From Mantamonas sphyraenae (taxonomy: Eukaryota > CRuMs > Mantamonadidae): a stretch of DNA of 64,000 nt. Below, piece by piece: positions 34,550 through 45,675 of the stretch. The notes under the pieces are model-generated. The model saw only the letters and a program-made list of their open reading frames with translations. It was not told the DNA's origin and searched no databases. Position 1 is the stretch's first letter. Every line of letters starts with the position of its first letter. The DNA lies in contig JAPMXV010000054.1 of the NCBI GenBank assembly GCA_026936335.1, forward strand, positions 1 to 64,000, given 5' to 3'. The position numbers were made by a program, and so were the translations under genes.

Positions 34550-34563
34550 TGCCTACCCTATGA
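34550..34563 (-). promoter_or_regulatory. Telomere-motif-like upstream element of L6
   Basis: The same 14-mer as upstream of L1 and L7 (minus strand TCATAGGGTAGGCA), 85-98 bp upstream of the L6 ATG. Confidence 0.4.
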
Positions 34564-34647
34564 AAGTTCTGTATTGTACGTATGCACGATGCGCTGGGTG
34601 CACCACCGCACGCATGTCAAGGAGCGCCTGGGCCCCACGTTCTCCGC

Positions 34648-36854
34648 TCACCCTCCCCTCCCAACCCACCCCACCACCCTCTCCATCACCTCATCCGGCA
34701 GTGTCACCCACCCTCCCCACCCTCCCTCCTCCACATACGCCTCCATCCCACCACACTCAAACATCGCTTCTCTCTCCTCCTTGTTCAACACCAACGCCAC
34801 CTCCATCGCCTCATCCACCTGTCCACCCCATCCAATCCAATGCCACGCCTTCCTCCACCCTGCCTCTCTCACCATATCCACCGTTTTCACCCTCGGCCTC
34901 GCACCCCACTCCCGCAACACCTCCACAATCTCCCCATCCCCACCCTTCACAGCTCTCTCCAGCGCATTCAACGTCCCCGCCTCTCCCGCAAATGTGTCCA
35001 CAGGCACACCCCACGTTCTCAACGCAGCCATCTTCTCCACATCCTCACACTCCACAAACTCCACATGCTTCTCCGTGTTTCTCTCCAGCAGTGACTGCAA
35101 CGCGTCATTGAGAACGCCGGCGATTTTCCAGCACGACCGATTCACATTCATCGCCTGAGCAAGTGTTGCTGCTCCTTCGTCCCCGATGCTGTTGAACCCA
35201 AGTTCCAGTGTCTGCAAGGTGCTGTTCTCACGCAGTGCCCGCCCCAGTGCTGCTGCTCCTTCGTCCCCGATGCTGTTGCCTAAGAGGTCAAGCGACTGCA
35301 AGCTGCTGTTCTCACTCAATGCCTGCCCCAGTGCTGCTGCTCCTTCGTCCCCAATGCTGTTGTCCCAAAGGTCAAGTGTCTGCAAGCTGCTATTCTCACG
35401 CAACCCCTGCGCCAGTTTTGTTGCTCCTTCTACACCGATTCTGTTGTCACTTAGGTCAAGTTTCTGCAACCTGCTGTTCTCACTGAGTCCCTGCCCCAGC
35501 GCTGCCGCTCCTTCATCCCTTATTCCGTTCCAGCCGAGGTCCAGCGTCTGCAAGCTGCTGTTCTCACTCAGTGCCTGCCCCAACGCTGCTACTCCTTCGT
35601 CCCCGATGCTGTTGCTCTGGAGGTCCAGCGTCTGCAAGCTGCTGTTCTCGCTCAGTACCGATGCAAGTGCGGCTGCACCTTCTCCACCGATGTTGTTGTT
35701 CTGGAGGTCGAGTGTCTGCAAGCTACTGCTTTCACTCAGCGCCTGGGCCAGTGCTGCTGCTCCTTCGACCTCAATGCTGTTGTCGCCGAGGTCCAGCTTT
35801 TGCAAGCTGCTGTTCTCACTCATCGCCTGCGCAAGTGACACTGCTCCTTCTGCCCAGATGCCGTTGTAGCTAAGGATCAGTGTCCGCAAGCTGCACTTCC
35901 CACTCAGTGCCTGCGCCAGTGTTGCTGCTCCTTCAACCCCAATTCCGTTCCAGCTGAGGTCCAGTGTCTGCAAGCTGCTGTTCTCCCACTCAGTGCCAGC
36001 GCCAGCACAGATGCTCCTTCTACCCCGATGCCGTTGCTCCTGAGTTTCAGTGTCTGCAAGCTGCTATTCTCATTCAACCCCTGCGCCAGTGCTGCTGCTC
36101 CTTCCGCCCCGATGCCGTTCAAGCTGAGGTCCAGTGTCTGCAAGCAGATGTTCCCACCCAGTGCCAGCGCCAGCGCTGCTGCTCCGTCGTACCCGATGCT
36201 GTTGCTGTTGAGGTCCAGTGTCTGCAAGCTGTTGTTCTCATTCAGTGCCTGCCCCAGTGCTGCTGCTCCGTCGTACCCTATGCCGGTTTTGGTGAGGTCC
36301 AGTGTCTGCAAGCTTCTGTTCTTACTCAGTGCCTGCCCCAGCACAGATGCTCCTTCGTACCCGATGCTGTTGTTTCTGAGGCTCAGTGTCTGCAAGCTTC
36401 TGTTCTCATTCAGTGCCTGTGCAAATGCCGCCGCTCCTTCGTACCCAATGCCGTTGTTCCCGAGGTGCAATGTCTGCAAGCTGCTGTTCTCGCTCAGTGC
36501 CTTTGCCAGCGCTGCTGCTCCTTCGTCCCCGATGGTGTTGTCATCGAGGTCCAGTGTCCGCAAGCTGCGATTCTCAGCCAGCGCCTTGGCCAGCGCAACT
36601 GCTTCTTTGTCTCCCAGCTCCACACTTGCAAGGTCCAACTCCTGTGTGCGAGGTGTCAACGCGCGTCCCTCTTTGCCCTCCCTGCACCCATTGTGCGACG
36701 ATCAAAACGTCGCGCTCAAAAAGCCCGGCTCCCTCCCACGCCAACGTACCCTTCCCTGAGCCTCCAAAGCATCCACAAACCGCCCATGCTCCCCACTCTG
36801 CAACAATGTCACCAATTCATCACTTCCAAGGCCCATGCTCCTGTGATCTGCCAT
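34648..36854 (-). CDS. L7: near-duplicate of L6 without the ankyrin array, frame-disrupted
   Basis: Exon 1 (36854-36750, 35 residues) and the 108-nt intron (36749-36642) are almost identical to those of L6. Exon 2 carries about nineteen LRRs, an ankyrin pair and the module, ending in WVGRGG. Both ends match L6 almost base for base, while L7 has extra LRRs in the middle (about 35340-35985). Near 35985 the frame breaks. An LRR ending ALALSG is joined to ENSSLQTLDLSWNG with two extra bases, as expected from mis-joining of two repeat types. About 699 residues are expected if corrected. It is either recombination decay or an assembly fault in nearly identical repeats. Confidence 0.7.
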
Positions 36855-36938
36855 GAGCGTCAGCTTCGCGCTTCCCTCTTTGCCCAACTTGCTTCTCCAA
36901 TCTCCCACACCCACGCATGCCCCCTATGACCCCGCCCA

Positions 36939-36952
36939 TGCCTACCCTATGA
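36939..36952 (-). promoter_or_regulatory. Telomere-motif-like upstream element of L7
   Basis: TCATAGGGTAGGCA on the minus strand, 85-98 bp upstream of the L7 ATG, at the same spacing as in L6. L6 and L7 are recent duplicates, so L1 is the only independent witness. Confidence 0.35.
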
Positions 36953-37036
36953 AAGTTCTGTATTGTGCGTATGCACGATTCGCTGGATGCACCACCGCAC
37001 GCATGTCAAGGAGCGCCTGGGCCCCACGTTCTCCAC

Positions 37037-38507
37037 TCACCCTCCCCTCCCAACCCACCCAATCACCCTCTCCATCACCTCATCCGGCAGTGTCACCCAC
37101 CCTCCCCACCCTCCCTCCTCCACATACGCCTCCATCCCACCACACTCAAACATCGCTTCTCTCTCCTCCTTGTTCATCACCAACGCCACCTCCATCGCCT
37201 CATCCAACTCCACAGTGTACAGCCAATGGACATCCTTTGACCAACCCCAGTCGCCCACCAGCTCCACCGGTGTGTTGCATTCCACCGCAAACACAGCATC
37301 TGCGTTTGCTCCATGCCAGCGCAGCCACTGGCACGCTTCCCCTTGCCTCTCCTCGATCGCCCTCACCAAAGCCGGCGTTTGAAGCACGCTATTCACGCTT
37401 CCTCCCCACGCCACAAAGTCCTCCATCCCCTCAATGTGCCCGGCAGCCACTGCTTCCACAAACGCCCTGTGCCGCTCTCTCCTCTCTGCAATCAGCTCGC
37501 CCAGTTCTCCAAACGGCACACCGATGTGGAGGCTGTGCAGGGTGTGGTTGTGCTTCAGTAGGGTGGCAAACGCCTGCAGTCCCTCGGTGCCGATCTCGTT
37601 CCCACTCAGCGACAACTCGCACAATCTGCTGTTTGTCCCGAGCGCATCCACAAGCGCCAGCGCCCCAGCGTCGCCAACCTCGTTGCGATCCAGGTCCAAC
37701 GACAGCAAGCTCGGGTTGTGAGCCAGGGCATGTGCCAGCTCAGCCACTCCTTTGTCTTTCAACTTGTTCGACGTCAAGGTCAAGCTCGTCAACGTTTCAC
37801 TGGCCACAATGGCGTCTCGCATGGCCTTGGCTGTATCTAGTCCCAGCAAGTTGTCGTGCAGAGCGATCATCTGCACAGTGGACGACTGTGCGAGCGCCAG
37901 CCCCAAGGCAACGCCAACCTCGTCGTCGAGGCCAGAATGCTCGAGGTCCAGGACTCGCAGAGTCTTGCTGCTGGCCACCAGGTCGGCCAATGCAAGTCCT
38001 CCTTCTTTGCCCATGTCGGTCCTCGACATGTTGAGTTCCCACAGGCTTGCAGCCTTCGCAGCAGCGGCCACCGCAACCACGCCGGCCGGACCCAGCGGGT
38101 TGGTCGCCAGCGACAGCTCACGCAGCAGCGGCGCACGCAATGCAACTGTGACGTCACATGTGTCTGAAAAAGAAATCGAGTTGAGCTCCAGGTTGAGTCT
38201 CTGCAGCGACGGACACTCGGCGACCGCGTTTGCGAGCGCCATCACGCTGGCTCCAGCGATGTGTTCGCAGTTTAGACAGATCACACGGAGCGAGGTGCAC
38301 TCTGCGACAGCCATGGACAACTTTTCCATGGCATCCGTGCCCAGATGTTGGAACGCTATGTTCAGCTGCGCTCTCGAAACCGTGTCAGCAACCCACTCCC
38401 TGGACACACACACTGTGGCTTCAACGTACACTGCCCTCAGCGTCCAGCGCCTCTCGCAACTCTTCAACGGTGCTCTGTTGCACAACCTGCTTGGTGATGT
38501 TGGGCAT
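37037..38507 (-). CDS. L8: diverged LRR body with a converted C-terminal module
   Basis: Exon 1 is 38507-38430 (26 residues, MPNITKQVVQQSTVEELREA...). A 64-nt phase-0 intron (GTACGT...GCGCAG, 38429-38366) follows, then exon 2 to 37037, giving 468 residues. The LRR part (about ten repeats, for example LTLTSNKLKDKGVAELAHAL) and the ankyrin pair (HRAFVEAVAAGHIEGMEDFV) are far from L1-L7. From about 37206 to the stop, and on into the 3' flank, the DNA is almost identical to L7. The junction is sharp, inside the codons for LDEAMEVALVMNKEE, which points to gene conversion or a duplication breakpoint. It is the last subtelomeric family gene before the core region. Confidence 0.8.
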
Positions 38508-38587
38508 TCGCGGGGCGCTTTTTGAGATGAGAGCACGGGCGCCCGCGCATCCACACCTATTTTCCCCACCAGGAACAAACTCGCACA

Positions 38588-41126
38588 ATGCGTGCATACC
38601 TCGCTTTTCTAGCTATGGCACTCCTTGTGAGCACGTGCGTGGCCACTGTGGCCGCGGACGCCTCCTCTGGCCCGTCTACACTCGACCAGCCTGCACGCAT
38701 CGATTTTGGCTCGCAGGAAGACTCGAGCGGCTCCAGCTCTTCGTCTGAAGACGACGAGGCACAGACCCAACAACAGGTCATGGAAGCTGAGCAGCGCGAG
38801 CAGCAGCAGCAGCAAAAGGCCGCCGCACAGTCCTCGGCCACCGAGGTTTCCAGCGACGATGCCGACGCTTCTGCCGACTCGTCCGATAACGACAACGAAA
38901 ACGACGAGCCGGAGAGCAGCGACGACGATTCCGACGACGATGCAGACGCCGAAGAAGACGACTCTTCTTCCAGCTCCGAAGAGGAACTGGAAGATTTGGA
39001 CGCCGACCAAGTCGCCCGCATGCGCCTCTCACGGGCCATCGGGCAGCGCGCGTCAAAGCCTGTCATTGTGGCTGTCATTCCACCCAAGGTGGTGCGCCGC
39101 AAGCTCTTGTAGGTGGTCCTTGTGCTCGGGGTGGGACATGGGGCCTTTTTTTCGGCGCCGATTTTCCCTCTCTGCGCCCTCACCGCTGACACTTCCCCCC
39201 TCTTCCAGCGGAACCTGCGTGCGCCGCCGTCACTTGCAGCGTGTGAACCCGACGCGCCTGCTGAACTACGAGCATCTTGCATATCGCACGCACAAGGCGC
39301 GCCGTGAATTCGGCGAGCTGGCTGTGGCGTTTGCGCGCAAGCAGAAGGAGCTTGAGACGCAGGCTGGTTCTAAGCGTGCCAAGAAGCACCGCAAGTACGG
39401 CTTGATGCTCCGATTGGCTTCGCAGCGTCTGAACAAGGCCTCGCGATCGGTGATGTCGTGGCGCCGCATTGCCAAGGACGGCGTGCGTGGCCTGTCGCAT
39501 GTGGCGACCAGGCGTGGTCTGCTCTTTGTGGGCACAAATGCATTGGACATTGTGAAGCAGGAGATCGACGACGCTGTGCAAGGCCTGGCTGGCCTGAGGC
39601 GCTACGAGTCGCGCAAGTTTGAGGATGTGATGGACGACGGTTTCCGCTCGTGGGTGAGCAGCAAGGCCAAGGCAGCGGTGAGTGCCGCCTCCAGCGCTGT
39701 GCGCACAGGTGCACAGTATGCGGTGAGCGGCGCACGGGCTGTGGGCAAACATGTGGCCAAGAACGCCGCGTTTTACGGCGGCCTGGCTGGTGGCGCCATC
39801 GGAGGTGCCCTCGTTCCGGGAGTGGGTGCGACTGCAGGGGCTGCATTGGGCAGTGCTCTGGGAGAGTACCTGAAGACCGGCAATGTGCGAAAGGCGGCTG
39901 TGGCTGGTGCGCTGGCTGCGATTCCTCTTGACAAGGTGCTTTCCGGCGCCGGAACGCTGGCTGGCGCTGCACTCAAGACTGGTGTGGGCCAGCGCCTGGC
40001 AGGCAGTTTGCTTAGCAGTACGGTGGGCAAGGCAGGATCGAGCCTTGTGGCGCGCACGATTGCACGCACGGCGCCCGTGCGCGCATTTGTGCAGAGCACG
40101 ACGGGTTCTGCGGTGAAGTTTGCGGCCAAGACGGGTTTGGGCAAGTACCTGACGTCGACGGCTGTGTCGAGCCGCTTGGCTCGCACTGCGCTGCGTGGCA
40201 TCCAGTACGTAGCCACGCGCCGTCGTGCCCTGGGAGCAGCCAGTGCCCTCTTTGGTGGCACCATTGGCCAGTACCTGCCCAAGGATCTTGCCTTGTCCTC
40301 CATTGCCAAGGCGACTGGTTACGACCGTCTCACCTCCAACGCAGTGAACTTTGTGGCGCGCGGTTTCAAGTCTGCCAAGAAGTACGCAGTGAGCCCTGCT
40401 GCGCGCATCATTAGCCGCTACACCAGCAGCGCCAAGACGTACCGCTCCTCCTCCAAGAAGTACGCAGTGAGCCCTGCTGCGCGCATCATCAGCCGCTACA
40501 CCAGCAGTGCCAAGACGTACTCGCCGTCCAAGTCGTCGTACTCGTACCGCTCCTCCAAGAAGTACTCCTACAGCCCTGCTTCGCGCATCATCAGCCGCTA
40601 CACCAGCAGCGCCAAGACGTACCGCTCCTCCTCCAAGAAGTACTCCTACAGCCCTGCTTCGCGCATCATCAGCCGCTACACCAGCAGCGCCAAGACGTAC
40701 CGCTCCTCCTCCAAGAAGTACTCCTACAGCCCTGCTTCGCGCATCATCAGCCGCTACACCAGCAGCGCCAAGACGTACTCGCCGTCCAAGTCGTCGTACT
40801 CGTACCGCTCGTCCAAGTCGTCGTACTCGTACCGCTCGTCCAAGTCGTCGTACTCGTACCGCTCGTCCTCAAAGTACTCCTACAGCCCCGCAGCACGCAC
40901 GATCAGCCGCTACACCAGCAGCGCCAAGACGTACTCGCCGTCCAAGTCGTCGTACTCGTACCGCTCGTCCAAGTCGTCGTACTCGTACCGCTCGTCCTCA
41001 AAGTACTCCTACAGCTCTGCAGCACGCACGATCAGCCGCTACACGTCCAGCGCAAGCTCCTATCGCTCGTCCCGCTCCTCTTCCTCCTCCTCTCGTTCCT
41101 CGTCCTCGTCGCGCAGTGGCTGGTGA
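38588..41126 (+). CDS. Secreted acidic and Ser/Tyr/Lys-repeat protein
   Basis: Exons are 38588-39108 and 39209-41126, joined across a 100-nt intron (GTAGGT...TTCCAG). Splicing reads RRKLF/GTCVRRR and gives 812 residues. Residues 1-24 form a signal peptide. Then come a Ser/Asp/Glu stretch (about 30-155), a basic helical part, and a Gly/Ala-rich glycine-zipper-like segment (GGLAGGAIGGALVPGVGATA). Finally about 250 residues repeat units such as YSYSPASRIISRYTSSAKTY and SKSSYSYRS. Very high Ser/Tyr/Lys content with an acidic half recalls structural or mineral-associated secreted proteins, but I know no homolog. It starts 80 bp from L8 on the opposite strand. Confidence 0.75.
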
Positions 41127-41186
41127 TTGACCTGAACAACTTCCCCCCAACCCCCCCCCCCCCCACCCCACCCACCAAATCCCCTC

Positions 41187-43293
41187 ATGTTCTCTCGAGT
41201 TGCACGCACCGCACGTGTAGGCCTCCGAGCAGGCCGCACTGTAGCAAAGCTCTCCACACGCACCGCCTCCAGCACCCGCCGCACTCTCACCACCGTCAAG
41301 CACTCCTCAACCTCCATCTCTTCCGCCGACATGCGCTCCCGCACCTCCACCCTCCTCCCCCTTGCTTCCTCCGACTCCAAACCCGGCGCTACCGTCCTCC
41401 ACCGCGTGGGGATTGCCACCACCACCTCTGCCCAGCAAAAGATCCTCGACAACCAGTTTGTCGTCGTCAAGAAAATTGACGGAACCGAGCAGCACGTCGC
41501 CGGCCCTGCCGAGTACGCCTTTGACAAGAGCACAGACAAGAGCGTCACCACCCACGATCTCGTCGATGTTCCCGACAACCAGGTGGCCATGGTCATGACC
41601 CCGGGCCGCTCTCCGCCCATGCTCAAGCTCGTCCGCGGTCCGGAAAAGTACATGCCTCTGAGCAACGAGCAGACCCATGTCCTGCCCCTGCGCCTCGACC
41701 AGAAGCACCAATGGTCCGAAGAGGAGTTTCTCGACTACTGCGCCGTCCTCGACGCCTCCGTCAACGTGGACGCCGACGAGAAGCACGCCGAGTACGGAGC
41801 CCTCCTCGAGCGCTTCCCAAACTCCACCATCGGCATGGTCGGCCGCGTCCGCTCCCAAACTGCACTCGACAATGGAAAGATGAACGCAGAGAGTGGCATG
41901 CTCGTCAACAACCTTGCGGCCACCGCCGACGCCGTCGCCGCACAGCAAGGCGAGGACCAGGCCATGGCTGCCCTCAACCTCTACGAGTTTTGCGCCTTTC
42001 AGCTCACCCAGTCGGGCGATCTCCAGGGCGCCCTTGCCATCTGGGACCGTGCCGCAGCCAAGCTCCCGTCCTCTGTCCCGCCCAAGGTCAACCTTTCTCG
42101 CGGCGGCCTCCTCATTGCCCTTGAGCGCCACGACGAGGGCATTGCTGCCCTCGAAGCCTGTGCAGAGACTCCCGAATTCTTTGCTGCAGCCAACTACGCC
42201 CTCGTCAAGGCCCTCCAGGCCACAAAGCAGGACGACCGCGCAGACAAGCTCCTCGGCGATCTCGCCACCCGCGTCCGCGACACCCTCCAGTCTGCCACCA
42301 CCGACGACCTCAACCAAATTGAAAGTGCCCAGGCCAATGCTCTTGCCCAGGCCGTCTCCATTGCCGACGAGCTTGTCCGCCGCGGCGGCCGCGGCGACCA
42401 AGCCATCCAGGTTCTCGAGGTAAGGAACGATCCCACCGCCTCACCGCCTCTGCCCTCCTCCCTTCACACTCCATTGACCCTTTCCCTCTCCACAGACCGT
42501 CCTTGACAAATCCCCGGCTGGCCTCTACGCATTCTCCGCAGCCGACGGCGGCAGCGAGCTCTCTGTCAACGGCGTCGACCTCCTGGCCGGACTCTACGAC
42601 GGCAAGGGGGCCTACGACAAGGTTCTGTCCATGGTCGACTCTCTCCGCGGCGTCTTTGCCGACGACAGCGACGTCAAGCTGGACATGATTGCAGCCACGG
42701 CCCACATGAAGCTCGGCGACCAGGACGCAACCTACAAGACCCTCGAGGGTGCCCTGGCCAAGAAGGAGGCCCAGCAGGACCCATTCCTCACAGCCAGCCT
42801 CAAGTGCAATCTCGGCCTTGCCAAGACTCAGTTTGGCGACGACGATGCCGCTGCCGAGCAGCTTCTCGACGAATCCCTCGACACCCTCGAAAAGAGTGGT
42901 CAGGTGGCAGACCATGTCATGCGCGAGATGCTTGTCCGCCTCAGTGGCGTCCAGCTGCGCCAGCGCCGTCTCAACGAAGCCATTGCCACCCTCGACCGCA
43001 TCGGAGAGCCCCTCCAGGACAATGCTATTCTCCTTTGCAACCGTGCTGCTGCCCTGGGCGAGATGGGCAAGACCATGGAGGCCCTTGTGGATGTCAAGCG
43101 CGCCATCGACGTGGACGAGACTCTCCGCGCCTATCTCATCTACGAGTTTCTCCTCCGCGCTTCTGGCCAGTCCGAAGAAGCCGACAAGGCCAAAGCCTAC
43201 TACGAGAAGAACCATGCCACCCTCAAGGCCAACGAAGACCAGCTCATGGCCCGCATGGGTTTCGCCGCCGTCTCTCCACAGCAACCCCAATGA
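41187..43293 (+). CDS. Probable mitochondrial TPR protein with a vault-repeat-like N-terminal part
   Basis: Exons are 41187-42419 and 42496-43293 with a 76-nt GTAAGG...CCACAG intron, giving 676 residues. The first 35 residues are rich in Arg, Ser and Thr and lack acids, like a mitochondrial presequence. Residues about 90-175 (VPDNQVAMVM...LVRGPEKYMPLSNEQTHVL) look like beta-rich repeats of the major vault protein type; this match is by eye only. The rest is helical with TPR-like pairs (ALNLYEFCAFQLTQSGDLQG, KAIEALVDVKRAID-like). A role in mitochondrial protein handling is possible but not shown. The next gene follows 84 bp downstream on the same strand. Confidence 0.65.
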
Positions 43294-43376
43294 AAGCCCC
43301 CCCTCCCCCTCCAATCCCCCCCCCGCCCCTCCCTCTCCCTCTCCATACCCACACCCCCCTGACTCAACCATCCCAA

Positions 43377-44147
43377 ATGTCCCAACCCACCTCCACCTCC
43401 CCCTCCTCCTCCTCCTCCTCCTCCTCCTCCTCCTCCTCCTCCTCCTCCTCCTCCTGGTGGCCTTGGATCGCCGGTGCTATCGGCGCCTCCCTCATCGGCT
43501 ACACCGCATACAAACACTACTCCTCCTCCACCGCCAAACAAGCAAACAAGTCCTCCGATCCTTCACGTAAACCCCGCCCCCGCCCCCGCGAACCCAAAAA
43601 GGTCCCCGCGGGCATCCTGGCCTGGTACAAAGCTACTCCTGTGGACGAATACGAAGCACAGGAATCCCTACGCCTCGTCCAAGACCTCCTTCGCGCAGGG
43701 TCCCGCGCAGAGGCAAAGCTCCGCCTCGAAACACTTCTCGCACTCTACGGCCAGCACGCCAGCTTCATGCGCACCCTCCAGCCTCAGGAAGGCCTCATCG
43801 ACGCCTGTTGGTGGATGGCTCGCATCCAGGCCGCTCTCGGAGACATTCCCGATGCCGTCCGCTGGCTCGCCGCAGCCACCGACATGGGCGAGCGCCTCGC
43901 ACGCCACCGCCATGCAAGCGGCCAACCCGGCATGGCTCGCTCCCTCGCCCTCCACCTCCTCGACATGCTCACCATGGAGCTCGACCTCCTCTCCTTGGCT
44001 GGACTCGCAGACGTCCAACACACAACCACCTCCTCCTCCCGCTGGTCTCTCCGCGGCCAGTCCTCTGTCCAGCTCCGCAGTCCCTCCGACTACGACACAC
44101 GCCTACAACGCGTCATGGCCCTCCCTTGCTGGACGTTGTCTCCCTGA
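43377..44147 (+). CDS. Membrane-anchored helical protein with poly-Ser N-terminus
   Basis: From the ATG at 43377 it gives 256 residues; an upstream in-frame ATG at 43290 overlaps the stop of the preceding gene and would add 29 Pro-rich residues. A (TCC)n poly-Ser run is followed by one hydrophobic helix, WWPWIAGAIGASLIGYTAY, with basic residues after it. This is like an N-terminal signal anchor of mitochondrial outer-membrane or ER proteins. The remaining 170 residues are helical with TPR-like character (LIDACWWMARIQAALGDIPD). I do not recognise the family. It is convergent with OLA1, with only 16 bp between stop codons. Confidence 0.65.
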   Translation: MSQPTSTSPSSSSSSSSSSSSSSSSSWWPWIAGAIGASLIGYTAYKHYSSSTAKQANKSSDPSRKPRPRPREPKKVPAGILAWYKATPVDEYEAQESLRLVQDLLRAGSRAEAKLRLETLLALYGQHASFMRTLQPQEGLIDACWWMARIQAALGDIPDAVRWLAAATDMGERLARHRHASGQPGMARSLALHLLDMLTMELDLLSLAGLADVQHTTTSSSRWSLRGQSSVQLRSPSDYDTRLQRVMALPCWTLSP

Positions 44148-44163
44148 ATCAATTCCGCACTGT

Positions 44164-45675
44164 TTACTTCTTCTTCTTCTTCCCACCTGCGTTGTGCTTG
44201 AAGAACGCAATGTCTCCGTCCTTCATCACATAGTTCTTGCCCTCCATGCGGCACTTGCCTGCTGCCTTCACGTCACGCTCGCTTCCGTGCTCCTCCAGGT
44301 CCGCGTAGTTGTAAATGTCTGCGCTGATAAAATGCGACTCAAAGTCTGTGTGGATCACTCCTGCCGCACCGGGTGCCTTGGTGCCCTCGCGGATGGTCCA
44401 GCACTTCACCTCGTCGCTGCCCGTCGTGTAAAAGTGCTGCATGCGCAGCGTGTGGTATCCCGTCAGGATCACCTTGTCCATCGCGCTCACAATCCCCTCT
44501 CCCAGTCCCGCCAGGTACTCATCCCTCTCCTCCTGCGACGACATGCCCTGCAGCGTCTGCTCCAGATCGGCAGACAGCGGAATGATCGGTTCTCCATCGC
44601 TGTTCTCCTTGATCCACGCTGCCACCTTGCCCAACCACTTGTTCTTGCGCTTCACGTAGTGCTTGCTGCTCAGGTTCAGCAGATAGATCACAGGCTTGGC
44701 CGTCAGGAACTGCAGCTGGTTCAGGTAGTCCACCTCCGCTGCGCTCCAGTCGCCAAATCGGATCCCGGATCCGCTCTCCAGGTGCTCCACAATGTGCGTG
44801 ATCATGTCCAGCTGTTCCTTCTTCGGTCCCTCCTTTGCTCCGCGTGCCGCCTTTTCCACACGCTCCAGCTCTCCCGTTGCCCACTCCATGTCCTTTGCCA
44901 TCAGCTCGTTTGTGATGATCTCCAGGTCGCGCACCGGGTCGATGCTGTTCTCCACGTGGATCACCTCGTCGTCGTCAAAGATACGCACCACGTGGTAGAT
45001 GGCGTCCGTCGCCTTGATGTTCGACAGGAACTCGTTGCCCAGTCCCTCTCCATCAGCCGCGCCCTTGATCAAACCCGCAATGTCCGTCACCTGTCCCCAA
45101 CCCCATGTCAGTCTCTGCCCAGCACTCGCCTCCCCTCCTGCCCCATCCCTTCCTCGTGCCCGTTCACCCTTTCCCCTCCCTCCATCGACCCTTTGCCCCG
45201 TGCCAGCGGTCCGCCCGGCCATGCAATTTCCGCCCTCCGCGCGCCCTCTCTCTTTCTCGCCTCCCACTTACGTGCAGATACGCCTGTGCGCTCTTCTTCG
45301 GCTTCCACAGCTTCACCAGCTCGTCGAAGCGCGGATCCGGCACCGCCACTCGGCGTATTGGTCCCGCATGGTACACAGAGCACGCAACGTCAGCCCTTTG
45401 CCCTTTGCCCTGCATGCCCACCCGTCGCGCCCCCCACACACGCCTCTCGTCTCTCCGCCCCTCCCCTTCCCGCTCAACTTATTGTAGTTAGGTTCCTTCG
45501 TGCAGAATGGAAAGTTCTCCGACGGGATGGACATGTTGCACAGGCTGTTGAAGATCGAACTCTTGCCCACGTTCGGCAGGCCCACCAAACCGATCTGCAC
45601 GTGGTTGCCCGGACGTCCCAGCAGCACACGCTTCTCCTCGTCTCCCTTGTTGCCCTTCTTGCCCTTGGTGCTCAT
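44164..45675 (-). CDS. OLA1: Obg-like ATPase 1 (YchF/OLA1)
   Basis: This is a P-loop ATPase of the YchF family, which binds ribosomes and acts in translation and stress responses. Exons are 45675-45479, 45395-45272 and 45090-44164 (introns of 83 and 181 nt), giving about 415 residues. Visible motifs are G1 GLPNVGKSS, the family motif [12 protein letters not shown]3 [20 protein letters not shown], and the C-terminal TGS region ([20 protein letters not shown], then GDIAFFK). The G4-type motif reads NLSSK where OLA1 proteins usually have NLSE or NMSE. The first acceptor is uncertain; my choice leaves a short insertion before RVAVPD. An upstream in-frame ATG at 45840 would add a presequence-like segment, but it overlaps the CDC27 start, so I prefer 45675. 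Confidence 0.9.

Noticed and set aside
40380-41050. Spaced repeats considered as a CRISPR-like array
   Set aside because: The repeats are in-frame codons for Ser/Tyr/Lys units with no unique spacers, in a eukaryotic secreted protein.
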